A stretch of DNA of 64,000 nt from Mixta hanseatica (GTDB lineage: Bacteria > Pseudomonadota > Gammaproteobacteria > Enterobacterales > Enterobacteriaceae), in NCBI RefSeq assembly GCF_023517775.1, contig NZ_CP082904.1:310001-374000 (forward strand), written 5' to 3'. The position numbers and the translations under genes are program-made. Below the pieces are notes generated by a model that worked only from the letters and a program-made list of their open reading frames with translations, did not search any database and was not told the origin of the DNA. Shown here piece after piece: positions 1-5,960 of this stretch; position 1 is the stretch's first letter; each line of letters begins with the position of its first letter.

Positions 1-21
1 CCCTCTGGCCTGCGAATGATA

Positions 22-1017
22 ATGAAGAAAAAAAGACCCGTGCTTCAGGATGTTGCCGATCGCGTCGGCGTGACCAAAATGACCGTCAGCCGCTACCTCC
101 GTAATCCGCAGCAGGTCTCCGCCGCGCTGGGCGCGCAAATCGCCGTGGTGCTGGATGAACTGGGCTACATTCCTAACCGTGCTCCCGATATGCTGTCTAA
201 CGCCACCAGCCGCGCCATCGGCGTGCTGCTGCCTTCATTAACCAACCAGGTTTTCGCCGATGTGCTGCGCGGCATTGAAAGCGTAACCGATGCCGCAGGC
301 TATCAGACACTGGTCGGCCATTTTGGCTATAACCCGGAAAAGGAACAGCTACAGCTGCGTTCGCTGCTGGGCTGGAATATCGACGGGCTGATCCTTACCG
401 AACGCACCCACACGGCCGCCAGCCTGCGGATGATTGAAACCGCCGGCATTCCGGTGATTGAAATGATGGACAGCGTTTCGCCCTGCCTGGATATGGCGGT
501 GGGCTTTGATAACGTTGAGGCGGCACGGCAAATGACGCAGGCGATTCTGGCGAAAGGGCATCGTCACACCGTTTATCTGGGCGCCAGGCTTGATGAACGC
601 ACATTGCAAAAACAGCGGGGCTACGAACTGGCGATGCGTGAAGCGGGGCTGGAGCCACACAGCGTGATGATGGAAGAAGCCTCTTCTTTCAGTGCCGGCG
701 CAATGTTGCTGTGTGAGGCGCGGCGGCGCCATCCGCAGACCGACAGCCTGTTCTGCACCAATGACGATTTGGCGATAGGTGCTATGTTTGAATGTCAGCG
801 CCAGGGATTGCGCGTGCCGCAGCAAATGGCGATTGCAGGCTTTCACGGGCACGATATTGCGCATGTGGTGACGCCGCGCCTGGCCACGGTGCTGACGCCG
901 CGCGATCGTATGGGACGTGAAGCCGCCGCGCTGCTGCTGGCGCGCATCGGTGGCGAAAGCCGTAAGCATCAGCCCGTGGATGTGGGATTTGAGATTCAGG
1001 AAGGGGAGAGCATCTGA
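22..1017 (+). CDS. gntR: Gluconate operon repressor GntR (LacI family)
   Basis: A LacI-family repressor that in E. coli releases the gluconate uptake and phosphorylation genes when gluconate binds. The N terminus has the LacI helix-turn-helix (residues about 6-25, VLQDVADRVGVTKMTVSRYL), followed by the hinge and a periplasmic-binding-protein-like sensor domain (SRAIGVLLPSLTNQVFADVL). Length is 331 residues, as in E. coli. An in-frame ATG lies 6 bases upstream at 16, but the start at 22 gives MKKKRPVLQDV, which matches the family. It stands directly before gntK and gntU, and an operator-like palindrome lies in between. Near certain. Confidence 0.96.
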   Translation: MKKKRPVLQDVADRVGVTKMTVSRYLRNPQQVSAALGAQIAVVLDELGYIPNRAPDMLSNATSRAIGVLLPSLTNQVFADVLRGIESVTDAAGYQTLVGHFGYNPEKEQLQLRSLLGWNIDGLILTERTHTAASLRMIETAGIPVIEMMDSVSPCLDMAVGFDNVEAARQMTQAILAKGHRHTVYLGARLDERTLQKQRGYELAMREAGLEPHSVMMEEASSFSAGAMLLCEARRRHPQTDSLFCTNDDLAIGAMFECQRQGLRVPQQMAIAGFHGHDIAHVVTPRLATVLTPRDRMGREAAALLLARIGGESRKHQPVDVGFEIQEGESI

Positions 1018-1110
1018 ATCTGGCGTTTTTTTGAACCCGCTCACAATTCCAGGCTTTTCCTGCCAGACAGGTTGCGCTGATGAACGCACGTACTGAGAAT
1101 GGGTGTGGCA

Positions 1111-1126
1111 ATGTTATCGGTAACAT
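1111..1126. promoter_or_regulatory. Putative GntR operator before gntK
   Basis: The near-perfect palindrome ATGTTATCGGTAACAT lies 30 bases before the gntK start. It resembles the known E. coli GntR operator pattern (ATGTTACC...GGTAACAT with a short centre). Its position between gntR and gntK fits repression of gntKU by the neighbouring regulator. Site recognition is by eye. Confidence 0.75.
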
Positions 1127-1156
1127 TTGCCTCTTCATCTGCCGGAGCTAACAACA

Positions 1157-1693
1157 ATGCAAAATCAGTCGCCGTCACATCACGTATTCATTTTGATGGG
1201 CGTATCAGGCAGCGGTAAATCTGCCGTTGCCTATGAAGTCTCGCACCAGCTGAAAACCGCGTTTCTCGATGGCGATTTTCTGCATCCACGCGCCAATATT
1301 GAAAAAATGGCCGAAGGTCATCCGCTGAATGATGACGACCGTCGCCCCTGGCTGCAGGCGGTGAACGATGCCGCCTTCGCCATGCAGCGTACCCAGGCCG
1401 TTTCGATCATCGTCTGCTCCGCCCTGAAAAAAAGCTATCGCGATATTCTGCGTCAGGGCAGTAACAACCTCTCCTTTATCTATCTGAAAGGTGAGTTCGC
1501 TACGATTGAAAGCCGCCTGAAGGCGCGTAAAGGCCATTTCTTTAAGCCGCAAATGCTGGTCTCTCAGTTCGATACGCTGGAAGAACCGGGCGCCGAGGAA
1601 AGCGATGTGCTGGTGGTGGATATTAATCACACCCTGCCGGATGTCGTTGCCGCCACCATCGCGACCATTGAGGGTGCGATCAAAAAGGATTAG
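1157..1693 (+). CDS. gntK: Thermoresistant gluconokinase GntK
   Basis: Phosphorylates D-gluconate with ATP to 6-phosphogluconate, feeding the Entner-Doudoroff and pentose phosphate pathways in the cytoplasm. The N terminus carries a Walker A motif (GVSGSGKSAV) typical of the GntK/shikimate-kinase fold. The product is 178 residues, close to the E. coli 175. The frame is open further upstream to a TTG at 1127, but ATG 1157 follows a GGAG-like ribosome site and gives MQNQSPSHHVFILMGVSGSG, consistent with the family. It lies between gntR and gntU and is separated from gntU by 9 bases, so the two are likely cotranscribed. Confidence 0.96.
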   Translation: MQNQSPSHHVFILMGVSGSGKSAVAYEVSHQLKTAFLDGDFLHPRANIEKMAEGHPLNDDDRRPWLQAVNDAAFAMQRTQAVSIIVCSALKKSYRDILRQGSNNLSFIYLKGEFATIESRLKARKGHFFKPQMLVSQFDTLEEPGAEESDVLVVDINHTLPDVVAATIATIEGAIKKD

Positions 1694-1702
1694 TTGTTTC
1701 TG

Positions 1703-3043
1703 ATGAGTACCGCAACCCTGGTTTTAACCGCGGCAGGTTCGGTTGTTCTGCTGCTTTTCCTGGTGATGAAGGCGCGTATGCACGCTTTTGTCGCTCTGAT
1801 ATTAGTCTCGTTTGGCGCCGGCCTGTTTTCCGGGATGCCGCTGGATAAAATTGCCGAAACCATGCAGAAAGGCATGGGCGGCACGCTCGGCTTTCTTGCC
1901 GTGGTGGTAGCGTTGGGCGCCATGTTCGGCAAGATCCTGCATGAAACGGGCGCGGTCGATCAAATCGCGATTCGCATGCTGAAATCGTTCGGTGAAAGTC
2001 GGGCGCATTATGCAATGGGCATCGCGGGATTGATCTGTGCGCTGCCGCTGTTTTTTGAAGTGGCGGTGGTGCTGCTGATCAGCATCGCTTTCGCCGTGGC
2101 CAGGCGCACCGGCGATAACCTGGTCAAGCTGGTGATCCCGTTGTTTGCCGGCGTGGCGGCAGCGGCGGCGTTTTTGCTGCCCGGTCCGGCGCCGATGCTG
2201 TTGGCCTCGCAGATGCACGTTGATTTTGGCTGGATGATCCTGCTGGGACTGTGCGCAGCGTTGCCGGGAATGCTGATTGCGGGTCCGCTGTTCGGCAACT
2301 TTATCAGCCGTCACGTTAGCTTTAACGTGCCGGAAGAGGTGGCGCAGCCGGAAGTGGATGCTAACAAGCTGCCCTCTTTTGGCTTTAGCATGGCACTGAT
2401 TCTGTTCCCACTGGTGCTGGTGGGGTTGAAAACCATCGGCGCGCGCTTTACCCCGGAGGGATCGCGCCTGTATGAATGGCTGGAATTTATTGGCCATCCT
2501 TTTACCGCCATTCTACTGGCGCTACTGCTGGCGATTTATGGCCTGGCCTGGCGTCAGGGAATGGATAAAGAGAAGGTCATGCAGGTTTGCGGCAGTGCGC
2601 TGCAGCCGGCGGGCATTATCCTGTTGGTGATTGGCGCGGGCGGCGTGTTTAAGCAGGTGCTGGTAGACTCCGGCGTCGGCCCGGCGCTGGGCAATGCATT
2701 AACCGGCGCCGGGCTGCCGATTGCGCTGGCCTGCTTTATTCTCTCGGCGGCGGTGCGTATCATTCAGGGATCGGCGACGGTGGCCTGTTTGACAGCGGTA
2801 GGGCTGGTCATGCCGGTGATTGAGCCGCTGCACTACAACGGCGCGCAGATGGCGGCGCTGTCGCTGTGCATCGCTGGCGGATCGATCGTAGTCAGCCATG
2901 TGAACGATGCGGGCTTCTGGCTGTTTGGCCGTTTTACCGGCGCAACCGAAGCGCAAACGCTAAAAACCTGGACGCTGATGGAAACCATTTTGGGCACCAC
3001 GGGCGCCATCATCGGCATGATCGCCTTCGAACTGCTCTCCTGA
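1703..3043 (+). CDS. gntU: Low-affinity gluconate transporter GntU
   Basis: An inner-membrane gluconate:H+ symporter of the GntP family. The 446-residue product has the same length as E. coli GntU and is hydrophobic throughout, with about 12-14 membrane segments. Recognisable family stretches are GGTLGFLAVVVALGAMFGKI, the ALPLFFEVA segment and VRIIQGSATVACLTA near the C terminus. ATG 1703 is preferred to an in-frame TTG at 1694 that abuts the gntK stop. With gntK it forms the gluconate uptake and phosphorylation unit. Confidence 0.95.
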   Translation: MSTATLVLTAAGSVVLLLFLVMKARMHAFVALILVSFGAGLFSGMPLDKIAETMQKGMGGTLGFLAVVVALGAMFGKILHETGAVDQIAIRMLKSFGESRAHYAMGIAGLICALPLFFEVAVVLLISIAFAVARRTGDNLVKLVIPLFAGVAAAAAFLLPGPAPMLLASQMHVDFGWMILLGLCAALPGMLIAGPLFGNFISRHVSFNVPEEVAQPEVDANKLPSFGFSMALILFPLVLVGLKTIGARFTPEGSRLYEWLEFIGHPFTAILLALLLAIYGLAWRQGMDKEKVMQVCGSALQPAGIILLVIGAGGVFKQVLVDSGVGPALGNALTGAGLPIALACFILSAAVRIIQGSATVACLTAVGLVMPVIEPLHYNGAQMAALSLCIAGGSIVVSHVNDAGFWLFGRFTGATEAQTLKTWTLMETILGTTGAIIGMIAFELLS

Positions 3044-3047
3044 TGAT

Positions 3048-3075
3048 AACGGGCGGATACCGGTATTCGCCCGTT
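3048..3075. terminator. Hairpin between convergent gntU and yhgN
   Basis: A 14-bp inverted repeat (AACGGGCGGATACC pairing with GGTATTCGCCCGTT) starts 4 bases after the gntU stop and lies between two converging genes. The T-run after it is weak, so it is a probable rather than ideal terminator, and could serve both strands. Confidence 0.65.
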
Positions 3076-3100
3076 TCTGCCGCCTTATATCCCCGATACG

Positions 3101-3694
3101 CTAAATCTTCAGATAGGCGCGGATGCCATCCAGGAACATCTGCGTCGCCAGCATAATCAGAATCAACCCCATCAGACGTTCCAGCGCGTTGACGCCTTTG
3201 TCGCCCAGCAGCCGCAGGAACAGGCCGGAAAGCAGCAAAATCACCACCGTAACGCCCCAGGCGCACAGCAGCGCGCCGACCAGATAGCCCATCTGATGCG
3301 GATACTGATGTGAAAGCAGCATCAGCGTAGCCAGCAGGGAAGGTCCGGCCACCAGCGGGATCGCCAGCGGCACCAGAAATGGCTCCTCACCGACCGGCAG
3401 GCCGGTACTGCTGCTTTCCGGCGATGGGAAAATCATTTTAATGGCGATCAGGAACAAAATAATGCCACCGGAGATCGATACCGTTTCGGTGCGCAGGTTA
3501 AGAAACGCCAGAATTTTTTCGCCAGCAAACAAAAAAAGCAGCATCAGCGCCAGCGCAATCAGCATTTCGCGGATCAGCACGATGCGTCGCCGTTTCGGCT
3601 CCAGATGCTTTAAAACCGACATAAAAATCGGCAAATTGCCGAGTGGGTCCATAATCAACAACAATAATATGGTCGCAGAGATCATTTCAGTCAT
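3101..3694 (-). CDS. yhgN: MarC/NAAT-family membrane protein YhgN
   Basis: A 197-residue integral inner-membrane protein of the MarC (UPF0056) family, equal in length to E. coli YhgN. It has about six hydrophobic segments. The N terminus ([20 protein letters not shown]) contains the family's conserved DPLGNLP motif and the [12 protein letters not shown] stretch is also typical. The family was once linked to multiple antibiotic resistance, but its substrate is not established. It lies between gntU and asd, divergent from asd, as in E. coli. Confidence 0.92.
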   Translation of the reverse strand: MTEMISATILLLLIMDPLGNLPIFMSVLKHLEPKRRRIVLIREMLIALALMLLFLFAGEKILAFLNLRTETVSISGGIILFLIAIKMIFPSPESSSTGLPVGEEPFLVPLAIPLVAGPSLLATLMLLSHQYPHQMGYLVGALLCAWGVTVVILLLSGLFLRLLGDKGVNALERLMGLILIMLATQMFLDGIRAYLKI

Positions 3695-3886
3695 TTATTT
3701 TGCTCTTTGCTTTTGTGTCAGCAATACCATTATTAGTAATGCTGTTGAAAAGATTAACGCAATCGAATTAATTCACTTGCCAGCAGAGCTGCATTTTGTA
3801 GAGTTGAGGGTTACAGGTAAACCCATTTTCTCTGGCGGGCTTCGCTTTCTGGCGAACCGATATTTTCACTCTTCAGACAGTCAGGC

Positions 3887-3919
3887 GCTACCCTGGTGGA
3901 CAGTTCTCGCACCGGTAGC
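3887..3919 (+). other. Stable hairpin in the asd 5' leader
   Basis: An inverted repeat GCTACC / GGTAGC encloses a second paired segment GGTG / CACC with a two-base bulge and an 11-base loop. It ends 16 bases before the asd start codon. A further CAG/CTG pair can extend it to 3882-3922. There is no following T-run, so it is not a classical terminator. It could be a leader element that affects asd translation or mRNA stability. The structure is seen by eye and the function is unknown. Confidence 0.5.
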
Positions 3920-3935
3920 CTGTAGCAGGTGTTCA

Positions 3936-5042
3936 ATGAAAAACGTAGGTCTTATTGGTTGGCGCGGTATGGTCGGCTCAGTGCTGATGCAGCGCATGAG
4001 CGAAGAGCGTGATTTTGACGTGATTCGCCCAGTTTTTTTCTCTACCTCGCAGCATGGCCAGGCCGCGCCGTCGGTCGGCGGTCACGGCGGTACGCTGCAG
4101 GATGCGTATGATATCGAGGCGCTGCGCGCGCTGGATATTATTATCACCTGCCAGGGCGGCGACTATACCAGTGAGATCTATCCGAAGCTGCGTGCCAGCG
4201 GCTGGCAGGGTTACTGGATCGATGCGGCCTCAACGCTGCGTATGCAGGATGACGCGATTATCATCCTCGACCCGGTTAACCATCAGGTGATTCGCGAAGG
4301 GCTGGATAAAGGCATTAAAACGTTTGTAGGCGGCAACTGCACCGTGAGTCTGATGTTGATGTCTCTGGGCGGCCTGTTTGCGCAAAACCTGGTGGAATGG
4401 GCTTCCGTAGCCACCTACCAGGCGGCTTCCGGCGGTGGCGCGCGTCATATGCGTGAGCTGCTGACCCAGATGGGGATGCTGCACGATCATGTGGCGCCAG
4501 AGCTGCAAAATCCGGCGTCGGCGATTCTGGATATTGAACGCAAAGTGACCGAATTTACCCGTTCCGGCACGCTGCCAGTGGATAATTTCGGCGTGCCGCT
4601 GGCGGGCAGCCTGATTCCATGGATTGATAAGCAGCTGGAAAACGGCCAGAGCCGCGAAGAGTGGAAAGGCCAGGCGGAAACCAACAAGATTCTTGGGACG
4701 CAACAGATTATCCCGGTGGACGGCCTGTGTGTACGCGTTGGCGCGCTGCGTTGCCACAGCCAGGCTTTTACGCTGAAGCTGAAAAAAGATGTGCCGCTGG
4801 CAGAAATCGAACAGCTGCTGGGGTCACATAATGAGTGGGTCAAAGTGGTACCCAACGATCGCGAGCTGACGATGCGCGAGCTGACGCCTGCGGCGGTAAC
4901 CGGTACGCTGACCACGCCGGTAGGACGTCTGCGCAAGCTAAATATGGGGCCGGAATATCTTTCCGCCTTTACAGTTGGCGACCAGTTGCTGTGGGGCGCG
5001 GCTGAACCGCTGCGTCGTATGCTACGTTTACTGGTTGATTAA
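3936..5042 (+). CDS. asd: Aspartate-semialdehyde dehydrogenase Asd
   Basis: Makes L-aspartate-4-semialdehyde from aspartyl phosphate with NADPH, the branch point for lysine, diaminopimelate, threonine and methionine. The N terminus has the nucleotide-binding glycine motif ([10 protein letters not shown]), the catalytic cysteine is Cys135 in GGNCTVSLM, and the family stretch [13 protein letters not shown] is present. The length of 368 residues matches E. coli (367). The frame stays open about 500 bases upstream to 3441, but that part runs antisense over yhgN. ATG 3936 gives the expected N terminus [11 protein letters not shown]. Confidence 0.97.
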   Translation: MKNVGLIGWRGMVGSVLMQRMSEERDFDVIRPVFFSTSQHGQAAPSVGGHGGTLQDAYDIEALRALDIIITCQGGDYTSEIYPKLRASGWQGYWIDAASTLRMQDDAIIILDPVNHQVIREGLDKGIKTFVGGNCTVSLMLMSLGGLFAQNLVEWASVATYQAASGGGARHMRELLTQMGMLHDHVAPELQNPASAILDIERKVTEFTRSGTLPVDNFGVPLAGSLIPWIDKQLENGQSREEWKGQAETNKILGTQQIIPVDGLCVRVGALRCHSQAFTLKLKKDVPLAEIEQLLGSHNEWVKVVPNDRELTMRELTPAAVTGTLTTPVGRLRKLNMGPEYLSAFTVGDQLLWGAAEPLRRMLRLLVD

Positions 5043-5050
5043 TTGACCTC

Positions 5051-5077
5051 TGCCCCATTCGGTCTACGGATGGGGCA
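5051..5077 (+). terminator. Hairpin downstream of asd
   Basis: TGCCCCAT and ATGGGGCA form an 8-bp stem with an 11-base loop, starting 8 bases after the asd stop codon. No strong T-run follows. It is probably the asd transcript end. Confidence 0.55.
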
Positions 5078-5375
5078 AGGCGCCCGTCTATAGTTCAGTA
5101 GTACTATAATCATCGAACGACTACCTCAACAGTCTCTCTTCGTTGGCAAAGTAATTTACATATTATATTCTCTGAAAACATTCCATTGCCATATTATATT
5201 AAGGCAAATAATAATTCTAAGTTATTATAATAAGTTGGCGCTGGTGTGGGTCAGTGAATATAAATTTAAAATAAGGTTAATGACGTATTAACCGAAATAT
5301 ATTTTTCCTTTATCAAAATAATGGAGCATATTGTAAAAACTCCATAAGGGGTGTTTAACTAAAAAGGAAACTTTA
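5078..5375. other. AT-rich spacer upstream of the glycine-rich peptide genes
   Basis: This roughly 300-base spacer has no credible gene. From about 5140 it becomes strongly AT-rich, unlike the flanking core genes. A small palindrome with arms TATAGT and ACTATA (5090-5109) is visible. The last bases hold a good ribosome site (AAAAGGAAA) before the ATG at 5376. The promoter of the peptide cassette should lie here, but I cannot place -35 and -10 boxes with confidence. Confidence 0.4.
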
Positions 5376-5588
5376 ATGCGTGAAATTAAAACGTATGAAA
5401 TGATAAGTGTGGCCGGTGGGGTTGGCTCCGGAAATAACAATGGAAACAATAGCGGAAATGGCAACGGCAATAGCGGTGGCGGCGGTGGTTCCTGCAATGG
5501 AGGCAGCGGGGGCAACGGAGGTAGAGGTGGCAATGGAGGAAATGGCGGAAATGGCGGTAGTTGCGGGGGCGGTAATGGTCATCGCTAA
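5376..5588 (+). CDS. Glycine-rich peptide with double-glycine-type leader (peptide 1)
   Basis: A 70-residue peptide. The first 15 residues, MREIKTYEMISVAGG, look like the short leader of class II microcins (pattern MRxI/L...E...V(S/A)GG) that is cut after the glycine pair during export. The remaining 55 residues are almost only Gly, Asn and Ser, with two Cys in GGSC contexts, one Arg in the repeats, and a GHR end. The body recalls the microcin B17 precursor in composition, but no heterocycle-forming enzymes are nearby. A strong AAGGAA ribosome site precedes the ATG. A second, similar gene follows, then a secreted peptidase. Function is unknown. A structural or cell-wall glycine-rich protein is an alternative. 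Confidence 0.7.
   Translation: MREIKTYEMISVAGGVGSGNNNGNNSGNGNGNSGGGGGSCNGGSGGNGGRGGNGGNGGNGGSCGGGNGHR
5527..5557 (+). repeat. 31-base direct repeat, copy 1 (in peptide 1)
   Basis: An exact 31-base match to 5807-5837 in peptide 2, in the same reading frame. It encodes a (G/S)GNGGNGGNGG run. It suggests that the two peptide genes arose by duplication or exchange sequence by recombination. Confidence 0.85.
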
Positions 5589-5609
5589 GCGTTAATTACA
5601 TTAATAAAG

Positions 5610-5648
5610 GCAACGGTTGACCTATCCAAAAGATAAATTAGCCGTTGC
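5610..5648 (+). other. Hairpin between the two peptide genes
   Basis: GCAACGG (5610-5616) and CCGTTGC (5642-5648) form a 7-bp stem with a 25-base loop in the spacer between the peptide genes. No T-run follows. It may be a processing or attenuation element that sets the ratio of the two peptides, or a partial terminator. Seen by eye only. Confidence 0.4.
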
Positions 5649-5679
5649 GAAAATCTAAATTAAAACTATGGGAGAAGAA

Positions 5680-5913
5680 ATGCGTCAACTAATCCGTTCA
5701 GAAGAATTGCTTATTGCCGGGAGTGGCCAATGTGATGGCGGCCGGGGGGGAGATGGTGGAACAGGAGGCAATGGAGGAAGAGGCGGTGATGGCGGAAGTT
5801 GCGGTAGTGGCAATGGAGGAAATGGCGGAAATGGCGGGCCCGGCGGTAAAGGAGGAAAAGGTGGTAAAGGCGGACCAGGAGGCCACGATGGACGCGACGG
5901 GCGTGATGGATAA
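5680..5913 (+). CDS. Glycine-rich peptide with double-glycine-type leader (peptide 2)
   Basis: A paralogue of the gene at 5376. ATG 5680 is preferred over ATG 5668, because a GGGAGAAG ribosome site lies just before 5680 and the resulting start MRQLIRSEELLIAGS aligns with MREIKTYEMISVAGG of peptide 1. The product is 77 residues. After the leader it has a QCDGG start, GGN/GGD/GGR repeats, a second Cys in GGSCGSGNGG, then a proline- and lysine-bearing part (GGPGGKGGKGGKGGPGG) and a charged tail (HDGRDGRDG). The tail differs from that of peptide 1. It lies 44 bases before a secreted serine peptidase. Function is unknown. Confidence 0.68.
   Translation: MRQLIRSEELLIAGSGQCDGGRGGDGGTGGNGGRGGDGGSCGSGNGGNGGNGGPGGKGGKGGKGGPGGHDGRDGRDG
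5807..5837 (+). repeat. 31-base direct repeat, copy 2 (in peptide 2)
   Basis: Exact partner of 5527-5557, in frame with peptide 2. The sequence around it differs between the two genes. Confidence 0.85.
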
Positions 5914-5960
5914 GTAGCCCAATGCCGAAAAAAGAAAAGGAAGGCTGTTAATTACAAGTG

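Noticed and set aside
349..1089. Long minus-strand frame across gntR, and similar long antisense frames across glgB, glgA, malP, feoB and yhgF
   Set aside because: They mirror the codon bias of the well-supported genes on the other strand and have no family patterns.
3441..3935. Open frame upstream of asd, fusing about 165 extra residues to its N terminus
   Set aside because: It runs antisense to yhgN and through the asd leader. The family start is ATG 3936, and the extension shows no domain.
5288..5582. Proline-rich and Ala/Thr-rich minus-strand frames opposite peptide 1
   Set aside because: They are shadows of the glycine-rich coding repeats (GGN codons read as NCC on the other strand) and have no suitable ribosome site.
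5376..5913. Reading the glycine-coding repeats as a CRISPR array or non-coding satellite
   Set aside because: The repeats are irregular triplet-based codon runs in frame with leaders and ribosome sites. There is no constant repeat-spacer pattern, and no CRISPR array was seen anywhere in the window.
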